Shown here piece after piece: positions 1-9,440 of a stretch of DNA of 61,473 bases. The stretch's first letter is position 1, and each line of letters opens with the position of its first letter. The notes below the pieces were generated by a model. That model saw only the letters and a list, made by a program, of their open reading frames with translations, made no database searches and was not told the origin of the DNA. Both the position numbers and the translations under genes were made by a program. This DNA comes from Halopenitus persicus (lineage in GTDB: Archaea > Halobacteriota > Halobacteria > Halobacteriales > Haloferacaceae), in assembly GCF_900107205.1 (NCBI RefSeq), contig NZ_FNPC01000001.1:553769-615241 (forward strand), in the 5' to 3' direction.

Positions 1-87
1 GGAGTAGCGGGATCGACGGCGGAACTGGAGTAGCGGGATCGACGGCGGAAACCGGAGTAGCGGGATCGACGGCGGAAACCGGAGTAG
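1..87. repeat. Tandem repeat, 26-27 bp unit, three copies plus a 7-bp partial
   Basis: Units lie at 1-26, 27-53 and 54-80, each opening with GGAGTAGCGGGATCGACGGC, and a partial copy (GGAGTAG) lies at 81-87. The array begins at the window edge, so more copies may lie to the left. It lies downstream of the ridA stop on the opposite strand. No coding function is seen. Confidence 0.9.
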
Positions 88-166
88 GACGAACGCGAAC
101 ACGCCGTCGGCGTCCCGGGAGCGAGTGGCAGCTCCGGGGGAACTTCCTCGGCTGCCGTCGCGCGAC

Positions 167-547
167 TCAGCTCGCGTCCGCGACGACCTCGATCTCGAGG
201 GCCGCGCCCTTCGGAACGTTGCCGACCTCGACCGCGCTCCGGGCCGGGGGCTCGTCCTCGAAGCGAGCGCCGTAGGTCTCGTTCATCTCCTCGAAATCGT
301 CGATGTCGTCGAGGTAGATCGTCGTCTTGAGCACGTCCTCGAGGCCGAGTCCCTCCGACTCGAGGATCGCCTCGACGTTGGCGAGACAGCGCTCGGTCTG
401 GACCGAGACCGGCTCGTCGTCCAGCAGTTCGCCCTCCGGCGTCAGGGGGAGCTGTCCGGCCGTGAACAGGAGGTCGCCGTTCGTCGTCGCCTGGCTGTAC
501 GCGCCGACCGCGGCGGGAGCGTCGTCGGTGCTGACGAGTCGCTTCAT
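167..547 (-). CDS. ridA: RidA family enamine/imine deaminase
   Basis: This 126-residue protein has the full length and layout of the YjgF/YER057c/UK114 (RidA) family. The N-terminal AVGAYSQA segment, the central FTAGQLPLTPEG block and the C-terminal PARSAVEV block are visible. Arg103 matches the arginine that binds the carboxylate of the 2-aminoacrylate-type substrate, and a glutamate lies in the final LEIEVVA strand. The family hydrolyses reactive enamines and imines released by PLP enzymes to 2-oxoacids and ammonia, normally as a cytoplasmic trimer. The start at 547 has a TATA-like element (CGTATATGG on the minus strand, about 573-580) at leaderless spacing. Its position beside an amine-catabolic island with a PLP aminotransferase fits a detoxifying role. 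That link is inferred. Confidence 0.9.
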   Translation of the reverse strand: MKRLVSTDDAPAAVGAYSQATTNGDLLFTAGQLPLTPEGELLDDEPVSVQTERCLANVEAILESEGLGLEDVLKTTIYLDDIDDFEEMNETYGARFEDEPPARSAVEVGNVPKGAALEIEVVADAS

Positions 548-782
548 ACGCTCCCGGATCGAGCCTCCCGGTCCATATACGTACCGTTCGCTCGTCGTGA
601 GCCGACCCGACGTCGAACCCCATCCACAAAATACCAGATATCAATCACGTCGTTGAACGATGCGTTCCAATACTCGATCCAGCCGGATTCGTCCTGATAT
701 CGGGGAATAGAGGCGTCCTCAATCGGATATTCGAATCGAACGGATGGGGCCTCGTAAACCCTTATAAGTCGCTGTTGAAAAC
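548..782. promoter_or_regulatory. Divergent promoter region between ridA and the MttB-family gene
   Basis: No gene is seen here. A minus-strand TATA element near 573-580 fits ridA. A plus-strand TTATAA at 762-767 would place the transcript start near 790. The middle (about 640-735) is AT-richer than its surroundings. Confidence 0.6.
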
Positions 783-2279
783 GTGTTGACAGTGTCGCGT
801 TTCAAGACAGGGCCGTCGGCCGGGATGTCGATCGACCCGTTCGGCGAGGCGGGGATCGAGGCCGTTCACGAGGCGTCGATCCGCGTCCTCGAGGAGCTCG
901 GCGTCCAGCTGGACCACGAGCGGGCCCGCGCGGTGTTGCGGGACCACGGCGCCACGGTCGACGCGGACGACATCGTCCGGATCCCGGGCGATCTCGTTGC
1001 CGAAGCGGTCGATCGGGCGCCGGCGTCGTTCACGCTCCACGCTCGGAACCCGGACAACGACGTCGTCGTCGGGGGCGAGGGGCCGCCGGTCCGGGCTCCG
1101 GGCTACGGCCCCGCGACGATCCACACGGCGGCCGACGGGCGACGCGACGCCCGGCTCGCCGACTACGAACGGCTCACGCGGCTCGCGCAGGCGACCGACG
1201 TCATCACCTGTGCGGGCTATCACCTCTGTCAGCCCGCCGACGTCGAACGCAGCGATCGCCACCTGGCGATGCTCGAGCGGTCGCTGACGCTGTCGGATAA
1301 ACCGGTCCTCGGGCCGACCTACGGCGCCGAGCGCGCCCGCGAGGGGCTCGAACTCGTGGGGATCGCGACCGACGATCCGGACCTGTCGCGGCCGGTGGTC
1401 GCCGGGCTGATCAACACGGTACCGCCGCGGCGGATCGGGACGGAAATGCTCGCGGGGCTGTTGGCCTACGCGGACCGCCGCCAGCCGCTCGTGGTCTCCT
1501 CGTTCACGATGGCGGGCGCCTCCGGCCCGCCGACGCTGGCGGCCGCGATGGCGCAGGCGAACGCGGAGAACCTCGCGGCGATCACGCTGGCGCAGCTGGT
1601 GGCGCCGGGAACCCCGGTCGTCTACGGCGTCCCGTCGGCGGTCGTCGACGACCGGTACGGGTCGCTGTCGATCGGCGGCCCCGAGTCGGCGCTGTTCGCC
1701 GCCTTCGCCGGCCGGATGGCCGCCCATTACGGGCTGCCCTCCCGCGGCGGCGGGAGCCTCTCGGACGCCAAGCGGGTCGACCACCAGAGCGGCTTCGAAT
1801 CGACGCTCGTGGGGACCGCCACCGCGCTCGGCGGGGTCGACTTCGTCCTCAACGCGGCTGGCGTCCTCGAGTCCTACTCGGCCGTCTCCCCGGAGAAGTT
1901 CGTCCTCGATTGCGAGACGCTCCGGGCGGTCGACCGGCTCCGCGACGGCATCCGGGTCGACGCGGAGACGCTCTCGCTGGACCGGCTCGCCGCGGTCGAG
2001 CCGGGCGGACACTTCCTCGAGGACCTCGAACCCGAGTCGGCGACCGACCCGCAGTTCCACCGGTCGGCGGTCGTCGACAAGCGGTCCCACGAGGCGTGGG
2101 CCGACGACGGGGCGCGATCCGCGTTCGAGTCCGCGACCGACCGGGTCCGGGAGCTGCAGGAGTCCTACGACCGTCCCCCGATGGACGAGGGGATCGCCCG
2201 CGAGGTCGCGGCGTACGTCGACGAACGGACGGATCTGGACCCGATCGCGGCCTCCGGCGACGAGGGGACGGGGCGGTGA
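783..2279 (+). CDS. Trimethylamine methyltransferase (MttB) family protein, non-pyrrolysine type
   Basis: This 498-residue protein resembles the MttB/COG5598 superfamily of corrinoid-dependent methyltransferases, which move a methyl group from quaternary or tertiary amines to a corrinoid protein. Family-like blocks include an N-terminal helical region with VLEELGVQLD, a GYGPATIHTAADG segment and ADYERLTRLAQATDVI. There is no in-frame amber codon, so pyrrolysine is absent, as in betaine-type members. The GTG at 783 lies slightly upstream of the transcript start predicted from the TATA box at 762-767, so GTG792 or ATG825 may be the real start. No corrinoid protein or methylcorrinoid:folate transferase is present in the window. 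The substrate is unknown. The neighbouring polyamine-type importer suggests an amine. Confidence 0.8.
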   Translation: MLTVSRFKTGPSAGMSIDPFGEAGIEAVHEASIRVLEELGVQLDHERARAVLRDHGATVDADDIVRIPGDLVAEAVDRAPASFTLHARNPDNDVVVGGEGPPVRAPGYGPATIHTAADGRRDARLADYERLTRLAQATDVITCAGYHLCQPADVERSDRHLAMLERSLTLSDKPVLGPTYGAERAREGLELVGIATDDPDLSRPVVAGLINTVPPRRIGTEMLAGLLAYADRRQPLVVSSFTMAGASGPPTLAAAMAQANAENLAAITLAQLVAPGTPVVYGVPSAVVDDRYGSLSIGGPESALFAAFAGRMAAHYGLPSRGGGSLSDAKRVDHQSGFESTLVGTATALGGVDFVLNAAGVLESYSAVSPEKFVLDCETLRAVDRLRDGIRVDAETLSLDRLAAVEPGGHFLEDLEPESATDPQFHRSAVVDKRSHEAWADDGARSAFESATDRVRELQESYDRPPMDEGIAREVAAYVDERTDLDPIAASGDEGTGR

Positions 2280-2336
2280 CCGACCTCCGGGAACCGACGA
2301 CTCCCGGACTCCGGTCGCGGATCCCGATGCGTGCAT

Positions 2337-2344
2337 TTATATAT
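2337..2344 (+). promoter_or_regulatory. TATA box of the wHTH regulator gene
   Basis: TTTATATA lies about 25 bp before the ATG at 2367. This is the spacing expected for a leaderless haloarchaeal transcript, and it decides the start over the in-frame ATGs at 2331 and 2343. Confidence 0.7.
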
Positions 2345-2366
2345 GGCTATCGCTAACCTCACGTCA

Positions 2367-3113
2367 ATGGACTCCGCGGTGTTGCTCGATCTCCTCGGTA
2401 ACGAGAACCGCCGACGCATCCTTCGGCTGCTCTCCCGGAAATCCTGTTACGTGACGGAGATATCCGAGTACCTCGGGGTCAGCCCGAAGGCCGTCATCGA
2501 CCACCTCCGGAAGCTGGAGGAGGCCGGCCTGATCGAGTCGACCACGGACGAGAAACGACGCAAGTACTTCCGCATCTCCCGGAGCCTCCGGCTCGAGGTG
2601 AACGTCTCGCCGTACGGCTTCGGGGCCAAGAGCGCCTATCCGGCCAATCCCGGGCTCGACATGTCGGGACGGTGTCCCCATCTCTCCATCGAGATCGACC
2701 GACCGGACCGGGAGGCACTCGACGGCGACGTGGACGACCGCACGGGCGGCTCCGAGACCGGACGTCCGGACGATCCGGCCGACCTCCAGGATCTCGAGGA
2801 GCCGACCGACCTGGCCGACCTGGCGATGGAGTACGACCGGCTGCGGGAGCTCGACCGGGAGCTGTCGCTGGCACAGCGATGGGTGCACGGCCGCATCGAG
2901 GCGGTCCTCTCGCGGATCGACGACCGGTTCGGCCTCGAGGCGGACAGCCGCTTCTACGCCGAGGTCATCGCGGCGGTCGTCGAGACGGACGGCACCCCGG
3001 AGTCGGTCGCCGCGGAGGTCGGATCCCCGCCCGACGTGGCCGAGGACGCGCTCGCCCGGCTCCGCGGGGCGGGACTGCTCGCGCGCGACGGCGACCGGTT
3101 CGTCGTTCGGTAA
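2367..3113 (+). CDS. ArsR-like winged-helix transcriptional regulator with C-terminal extension
   Basis: The 248-residue protein opens with LLDLLGNENRRRILRLL, the usual first helix of archaeal ArsR-type winged-helix regulators. The recognition region VTEISEYLGVSPKAVIDHL and a wing (STTDEKRRKYFRIS) follow. A short aromatic- and glycine-containing segment (VSPYGFGAKSAYP) and an acidic linker lead to a helical C-terminal region that may form a second, dimerising winged-helix fold. Proteins of this layout are common in haloarchaea, but the ligand and targets are unknown. It follows the MttB-family gene by about 90 bp on its own promoter, so it may control the island. That is inferred. Confidence 0.8.
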   Translation: MDSAVLLDLLGNENRRRILRLLSRKSCYVTEISEYLGVSPKAVIDHLRKLEEAGLIESTTDEKRRKYFRISRSLRLEVNVSPYGFGAKSAYPANPGLDMSGRCPHLSIEIDRPDREALDGDVDDRTGGSETGRPDDPADLQDLEEPTDLADLAMEYDRLRELDRELSLAQRWVHGRIEAVLSRIDDRFGLEADSRFYAEVIAAVVETDGTPESVAAEVGSPPDVAEDALARLRGAGLLARDGDRFVVR

Positions 3114-3117
3114 CCGC

Positions 3118-3606
3118 TCAGGCGCCGACCTCGCGCGTCAACCCGTCGCGCAGGTCGCGGCCGAAGTAATAGCCGACGACCGCGAGGACCAGCCCGAGGA
3201 GCGCGCCGAAGCCGGCCACGCCGACCCCGTACTCACCGAGGAACCGCACGCCGACCGGCAGGAAGCCGACGGTGAGCAGCCCGAGCAGGGAGGTGGCGGC
3301 GCCCACGACGATCCCGGCCAGGGCCGTCTCGACGTACCGGCGGTCGGCGAGGAGCGCGCCGAGCAGGAACGCCGCGCCGGCGACCCCGACCGCCCGCCCC
3401 AGCGTCCCGCCGACGATCGGGACGAGCCCACCGAGGAAGCCGCCGACGCCGAGCGCGACCGCGGCGACCGCGAAGGCCCGCACCGCGAACAGCCGGCCGT
3501 TCATTCCGACCCGGGACCGGTCGGCGGAGGGCCCCGACGGGTCGGCCCCGCCGACCGACGAGCCGCTCCCGTCGGCCGGCGGGTCGACGTCGATGGAGGT
3601 GTCCAT
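3118..3606 (-). CDS. Small integral membrane protein, unknown function
   Basis: This 162-residue protein has an acidic, disordered N-terminus (about 35 residues rich in D, S and G). Four hydrophobic segments follow, beginning at LFAVRAFAVAAVALGVGG and ending at LLGLVLAVVGYYFG, with a short charged tail. The ATG at 3606 was chosen because further upstream extension would run into thiE on the other strand. It converges on the wHTH regulator gene, whose stop lies 4 bp away. It resembles generic haloarchaeal four-helix membrane proteins. No catalytic motif is visible and no function is proposed. Confidence 0.7.
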   Translation of the reverse strand: MDTSIDVDPPADGSGSSVGGADPSGPSADRSRVGMNGRLFAVRAFAVAAVALGVGGFLGGLVPIVGGTLGRAVGVAGAAFLLGALLADRRYVETALAGIVVGAATSLLGLLTVGFLPVGVRFLGEYGVGVAGFGALLGLVLAVVGYYFGRDLRDGLTREVGA

Positions 3607-3636
3607 ACGTCCGGTTCGGCCGGAATCGTCTTGGGT

Positions 3637-3705
3637 CTTGTGCCGGAACGCCGATCGGCGCCGTACCGGAGCGCTGTCCGGGCCTCGTGCCGGAACGCCG
3701 AAGGG
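3637..3705. repeat. Decayed direct repeat, about 22-bp arms 47 bp apart
   Basis: Two copies sharing GTGCCGGAACGCCGA lie near 3641-3655 and 3688-3702. They sit between the divergent membrane-protein gene and thiE. They look like an old member of the window-wide repeat class. Confidence 0.45.
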
Positions 3706-3728
3706 CGTCGACCGCGTACCGCGACCCG

Positions 3729-4409
3729 ATGTCGTCGGGAACGTCCGGATCGAACGGGACCGTCGAGCCGAAACCACCCGCGGAGTGGCGCACGTACCTC
3801 CTGACGCAGCGGAACCGATCCGCCGGCCGCGAGTCGACGGCCATCGCCGAGGCGGCGATCGAGGCGGGGATCGACGCGATCCAGCTCCGTGAGAAGGGCG
3901 TCGACGCCCGCCAACGTTACCGGCTGGGACGGCGGCTCCGGGACCGGACCGCGGGGACCGACGTCGCGTTCATCGTCAACGACCGGATCGACCTCGCCGC
4001 CGCCGTCGACGCCGACGGCGTCCACCTCGGCCAATCGGACCTGCCCGTCGGCGTCGCCAGGGAGCGGCTCGGTCCGTCGGCGATCGTCGGCTGCTCGGCC
4101 TCGACGGTCGCGGAGGCGACCGCGGCCGCCGAGGCGGGCGCGGACTATCTGGGCGTGGGCGCGGTCTACGGGAGCGATTCGAAGGCGGTCGCCGACCGAA
4201 AGGACGGGATCGGGCCCGAGCGCGTCCGCGAGATCGCCGCGGCGGTCCCGATCCCGGTCGTCGGGATCGGCGGGATCGACGCCGACAACGCCGCACCGGT
4301 AGTCGCGGCCGGCGCGGCCGGTGTCGCCGTCATTTCCGCGATCACCGCCGCGGAGGACCCCGGTGCGGCGACGCGGGACCTCCGCGAGGCGGTCGCGGAC
4401 GCACGCTGA
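3729..4409 (+). CDS. thiE: Thiamine-phosphate synthase
   Basis: The enzyme joins 4-amino-2-methyl-5-hydroxymethylpyrimidine diphosphate and 4-methyl-5-hydroxyethylthiazole phosphate to give thiamine phosphate in the cytoplasm. The 227-residue TIM-barrel shows the family blocks: QLREK (52-56), VNDR (83-86), GVHLGQ (97-102), GCS (121-123) and GIGGI near the C-terminus. The usual P-loop-like GPVF-T-TK segment appears as VGAVYGSDSKAV with its lysine at 152. The start is taken at ATG3729, because the codons before it lack family similarity. It lies beside genes that include a TPP-dependent decarboxylase at 5845, which may explain the placement. Confidence 0.92.
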   Translation: MSSGTSGSNGTVEPKPPAEWRTYLLTQRNRSAGRESTAIAEAAIEAGIDAIQLREKGVDARQRYRLGRRLRDRTAGTDVAFIVNDRIDLAAAVDADGVHLGQSDLPVGVARERLGPSAIVGCSASTVAEATAAAEAGADYLGVGAVYGSDSKAVADRKDGIGPERVREIAAAVPIPVVGIGGIDADNAAPVVAAGAAGVAVISAITAAEDPGAATRDLREAVADAR

Positions 4410-4467
4410 CGTCGGTTGCAGTCGACGTCTCGCTTGGCACGACCGGGGAGCGACGTGCCGCCTCCGC

Positions 4468-5703
<1,236 letters not shown>

Positions 5704-5844
5704 ACCCCCACACCCCACGGCCTGGGGATTAGTTCTGTCGGTGCGACGATCATCGGATTCGGAACGACCCATCGGGAGCGCTATCGAATCCAGTTCAAGC
5801 GATAGCTAATTAACGGCGGGGCCATCTCATACAGCCAGCCCCGT

Positions 5845-7545
5845 ATGACCCGATCAGGAGCGGAGTATTTCGTCGAGGCGATGGCATCGTACGGCGCCGA
5901 GTATCTCTTCGGGAACCCCGGAACGACCGAGGTCCCGATCATGGAGGCGATCGACGGGACGGACATCGAGTACAGGCTGGGACTCCAGGAGGACGTCGCC
6001 GTCGGGATGGCCTCCGGGTACGCCTGCAGCCGGCGTGACCGCGTCGGCTCGGCGATCGGCGACGCCGTCCGGTCCGACGAGAGCCTCCCGGTCGGCGTCG
6101 TCAACCTCCACGTGGCGCCCGGGATGGCCCACGGACTCGGCAACCTCTACGCCGCCAGCGTCTCGAACGCCCCGCTCGTGGTCACCGCCGGCTGTCACCG
6201 GACCGACGTCCAGCACCAGGAGCCGATCCTCCACGGCGACCTCGTGGAGATGACCGACCAGTTCACGAAGTGGAGCGCCGAGGTGAAGCGGGTCGGATCG
6301 CTGCCGGAGATGCTCCGGCGCGCGTTCAAGGTCGCGCTCACGCCGCCGACGGGACCGGTGTTCCTCGCGCTGCCGCTCGACGTCCTCTTGGACGAGACCG
6401 ACGCGCCGGTTGCCCCCCTGACTCCCCCGCCGTCGCTCGGGATGGCCGACGCTCACGACCTCGAGCGAGCCGCCGACGCGATCGTCGACGCTGACGGGGC
6501 GCCGACGGTGGTGGTCGGCGACCAGATCGCCTGGGCCGGCTCGGACGCCGTCGAGGAGGCAACCCGATTCGCGGAGGCGGCCGGCGCGGCGGTCTACGGC
6601 GAGATCCTGCAGTCCAACGTCGCCTTCCCGATGGAGCACGACCAGTGGGTGGCCGTCTCGGGAGCGACCGCGGACGGGATGCGGAGCGTCAACGACACCG
6701 ACGTGCTCGTCCGGATCGGCTGCTCGACCAACACGCCGACGCTCGGGTTCACGGACCCGGTCGTCGGGCCGGAGACGACCGTCGTGGACGTCGGCGTCGA
6801 CACCTGGGAGCTCGGGAAGAACGACCCCGCGGACGTGAGCCTGGTCGGCGAGATCGAGGCGACGCTCGGCGCGCTCGCGGATGCGGTCGACTCCCGCGTC
6901 ACCGACGCCGAGCGCGAGCGTCGGCTCGAGGCCGTTCGGGCAACGAAGCGCGACCGACCCGCCGAATCGACCTCGGCGGGGCCGGAGTCCGACGGCCGGC
7001 TCTCGAAGGCGGGGCTCATCGACGGGATCCGGTCGGTCGCGCCCGACGCCCGGCTCGTCGACGAGAGCGTCACCACCCGGCGGGCCGTCTTCTCCGAGTT
7101 CGGCCTCGGCCCGGAGCAGCTCCACGGGAACAAATCCGGCGGCCTCGGGTACGGGCTCCCGGCGTCGGTCGGCGTGGCGATCGCCGAGAACGACCGCGAG
7201 GATCCCCGCCCGGTGATCGGCGTCATCGGCGACGGCTCCTACCTCTATTACCCGAACACGATCTACTCGGCGGTCAGACACGACGTCGACCTCACCGTGG
7301 TCGTCGCCAACAACGCGAACTACCGGATCCTCAAGGACAACACGATGCGCGTCCTCGGCGGGTCCGAGGAGGACTACGGCTTCACCGCGATGGACTTCGA
7401 TCCCCACATCGACTTCGCCGCCAACGCCGAGAGTCACGGCGCCACCGGCGTCGACGTCGTCGGCCGCGAGGCCCTGGAGGAGGAACTCGCCGCGGCGATC
7501 GACGAACGCGGTCCGACGGTGCTCAACGTCCCGATACGGGACTGA
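5845..7545 (+). CDS. Thiamine-pyrophosphate-dependent decarboxylase (benzoylformate decarboxylase / acetolactate synthase-like)
   Basis: The 566-residue protein has the three-domain TPP fold. The PYR-domain glutamate that activates the cofactor is E49 in LQEDVAVGMASGYA. The central domain carries a Rossmann-like VVGDQIAWAG segment, and the PP domain has the GDG...NN motif (G462-D463-G464 to N489-N490). It resembles decarboxylases acting on 2-oxoacids more than true acetolactate synthase: no FAD-type motif is evident and no small subunit is nearby. An unusual stretch after residue 60 (RDRVGSAIGDAVRSDESLP) adds length to the PYR domain. With thiE and amine-catabolic genes close by, it may act on a 2-oxoacid formed by deamination. 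That is inferred. Confidence 0.85.
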   Translation: MTRSGAEYFVEAMASYGAEYLFGNPGTTEVPIMEAIDGTDIEYRLGLQEDVAVGMASGYACSRRDRVGSAIGDAVRSDESLPVGVVNLHVAPGMAHGLGNLYAASVSNAPLVVTAGCHRTDVQHQEPILHGDLVEMTDQFTKWSAEVKRVGSLPEMLRRAFKVALTPPTGPVFLALPLDVLLDETDAPVAPLTPPPSLGMADAHDLERAADAIVDADGAPTVVVGDQIAWAGSDAVEEATRFAEAAGAAVYGEILQSNVAFPMEHDQWVAVSGATADGMRSVNDTDVLVRIGCSTNTPTLGFTDPVVGPETTVVDVGVDTWELGKNDPADVSLVGEIEATLGALADAVDSRVTDAERERRLEAVRATKRDRPAESTSAGPESDGRLSKAGLIDGIRSVAPDARLVDESVTTRRAVFSEFGLGPEQLHGNKSGGLGYGLPASVGVAIAENDREDPRPVIGVIGDGSYLYYPNTIYSAVRHDVDLTVVVANNANYRILKDNTMRVLGGSEEDYGFTAMDFDPHIDFAANAESHGATGVDVVGREALEEELAAAIDERGPTVLNVPIRD

Positions 7546-7597
7546 GGCGAGTCGGGCTCGATCCCAGGGGACTGAGGTGAGTCGGGCCCGATCCCAC
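7538..7597. repeat. Tandem repeat, 30-bp unit, two copies, including the stop codon of the TPP-enzyme gene
   Basis: Copies at 7538-7567 and 7568-7597 match at 27 of 30 positions. Each starts GGGACTGAGG, so the stop TGA (7543-7545) and the last codon are part of the repeated unit. Confidence 0.9.
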
Positions 7598-7716
7598 GGA
7601 CGACGGGCCCCGTCGGCGAGAAACCGCGAGCCGAGGGAAACCGCAAAACGGGAGCAACGACGAACCGAGAGCAACCGCAACGGGAGGACGAACCGAGAGG
7701 GACGGTCCCGCGGCGG

Positions 7717-8541
7717 TCAGCCGCGGAGGATGACCTGTTTGAGTCCGGTGAGCGACACCGCCACGAGCAGGATCCCGGCCGCCAACAGCAGGAACAGCAC
7801 GCTGATGACGTTCACCTCGGGGCTGAACCCGTACCGGATCAGTCCCCACAGGTAGACCGGGAGCGTCTGCGTGGCCGTATCCCGAACGAAGTAGGTGTAG
7901 ACGAACTCGTTGAACGAGACGGTGAACGCGAGGAGCCCGCCGGCGATGACCCCCGGCATGATGTTCGGGAGCGTCACCCGCCGGAACGTCCGGAGCTCGC
8001 TCGCGCCGAGGTCCTTCGAAGCCTCCTCGAGCGTCCGGTCGAAGCCGATCACCGTCGGGATGATGATCAGGGCGGCGAACGGCACGGTTCGGACGATGTG
8101 TGCGATCACGACCGTCGTGAACCCCGAGGAGAGGTTGATGTTCCCGAAGAACAGCGTCATCGCGACGCCCGTCACGACGAGCGGGACGATGATCGGGAGC
8201 GTGAGCAGCGCCTGCAGGGCGTTCTTCCCGCGGAAGTCGTATCGCGCGACGCCGTAGGCCGCGAGGAGCGAGATCAGGACCGTGATCGGCGTGGCGACGA
8301 GGCTGACACGCAGCGACGTCAGCGTGGCGCTGATGGCGTCGTCGTTATTCAACACCTCGGCGTACCACCGTACGGTGTACGTCTCCGGCGGGAACGAGAG
8401 GACCCCCTCGCCGGCGAACGACATCAGCACCACCACGCCGATCGGGATCCAGATGAGCGTGAGGATGAGGACCATCAGGCCGCGACCGATGCGGTCTCCG
8501 TGTCGGTGGATGAACCCCTCAAGCGTATTGAGCGCGCTCAT
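7717..8541 (-). CDS. ABC transporter permease, PotC-like
   Basis: This 274-residue inner-membrane subunit of a spermidine/putrescine-type importer has about six hydrophobic helices. The first is LMVLILTLIWIPIGVVVLM. The cytoplasmic EAA loop (EASKDLGASELRTFRRVTLP), which docks on the ATPase, is well preserved. Its start overlaps the end of the upstream permease gene by 4 bp (ATGA), so the two are translationally coupled. It is the last gene of the ABC operon, which reads right to left. Substrate: a polyamine-like or other cationic compound by family, not proven here. Confidence 0.88.
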   Translation of the reverse strand: MSALNTLEGFIHRHGDRIGRGLMVLILTLIWIPIGVVVLMSFAGEGVLSFPPETYTVRWYAEVLNNDDAISATLTSLRVSLVATPITVLISLLAAYGVARYDFRGKNALQALLTLPIIVPLVVTGVAMTLFFGNINLSSGFTTVVIAHIVRTVPFAALIIIPTVIGFDRTLEEASKDLGASELRTFRRVTLPNIMPGVIAGGLLAFTVSFNEFVYTYFVRDTATQTLPVYLWGLIRYGFSPEVNVISVLFLLLAAGILLVAVSLTGLKQVILRG

Positions 8542-9440
8542 TCGTCACCACCTCCGGCGAGCTTGCCGCCGGCACCCAACCACGATCCGACCCCAATGAG
8601 GAGCACGACGCCGACGGTGACGACCATCCCGAGCGCCGACCCGAACGGCCAGTTGAACGAGGCCGCGAACTGCTGTTCGATGACCATTCCGACCATCAAC
8701 ACGTTCGTCCCGCCGAGCAGGGCGGGCGTGATGAACGACCCGAACGCCGGGATCGCCACGAGGACGATCCCCGCGATGACGCCGTTCTTCGTCATCGGGA
8801 GTGTCACACGGAGGAACGTCTTGATCGGCCCGGCCCCGAGGTCCTTCGAGGCGTCGATCAGGTCGCCATCCATGTTCGTCAACGAGGCGTAGAACGGGAA
8901 CGTCGCCAGGGGGAGCCACACGTACGCCAGCCCGATGAGCACGGCCGTGTGCGAGTACATGATCCCGCTGGGCTCGTTCGCGAGCCCCACCAGGATCATC
9001 ACGGTGTCCAGCACGCCGCCGCTCTGGAAGATGTTGATGAGCGCGTACATCCGGACGATGTAGTTCGTCCAGAACGGAAGGATGATCAACAGCAGGACGA
9101 TCGTCGCGCGCTTCGTAAAGCGGGCGATGCTGTAGGCCAGCACGTAGCCGAGGACGACGACGATGATCGTCGACTGTACGGTGAGCACCGCCGTTCGCCA
9201 CAGGACCGTAATATACGTGTCGCCGGTGAAGATCCGGATGTAGTGTTCCAGGGTCAACGGCGCTGGCGGCATGTCCGCGAGGAAGGACATCCACGCCATC
9301 GTCAGCAACGGCAGGATGAAGAACGCCACGAGCACCGAGGCCGGAATGCCGACGAGCAGCCCGAGACGGGCCCGGCGGTGTTCGCGGACGTATTCGGCGC
9401 CCGACTCGAGCACCTGACGACCGCGGTTCGCGACGCTCAC
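8538..9440 (-). CDS. ABC transporter permease, PotB-like
   Basis: The 300-residue permease has an N-terminal cytoplasmic segment of about 25 residues and about six membrane helices. Its EAA loop reads DASKDLGAGPIKTFLRVTLP. It would pair with the PotC-like permease to form the translocation channel. Its start overlaps the stop of the ATPase gene by 4 bp, and its own end overlaps the next permease by 4 bp. This indicates a tightly coupled ATPase-permease-permease operon. Confidence 0.88.
   Translation of the reverse strand: MSVANRGRQVLESGAEYVREHRRARLGLLVGIPASVLVAFFILPLLTMAWMSFLADMPPAPLTLEHYIRIFTGDTYITVLWRTAVLTVQSTIIVVVLGYVLAYSIARFTKRATIVLLLIILPFWTNYIVRMYALINIFQSGGVLDTVMILVGLANEPSGIMYSHTAVLIGLAYVWLPLATFPFYASLTNMDGDLIDASKDLGAGPIKTFLRVTLPMTKNGVIAGIVLVAIPAFGSFITPALLGGTNVLMVGMVIEQQFAASFNWPFGSALGMVVTVGVVLLIGVGSWLGAGGKLAGGGDE

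Noticed and set aside
783-2279. Pyrrolysine-containing MttB
   Set aside because: No in-frame amber codon exists; the gene is of the non-pyrrolysine type.
762-2336. Long open frame antisense to the MttB-family gene
   Set aside because: The product is Arg/Gly/Pro-rich with no family similarity, the usual shadow of a high-GC haloarchaeal gene.
3118-3777. Extended start for the membrane protein
   Set aside because: The longer frame would overlap thiE and adds basic residues without a family match.
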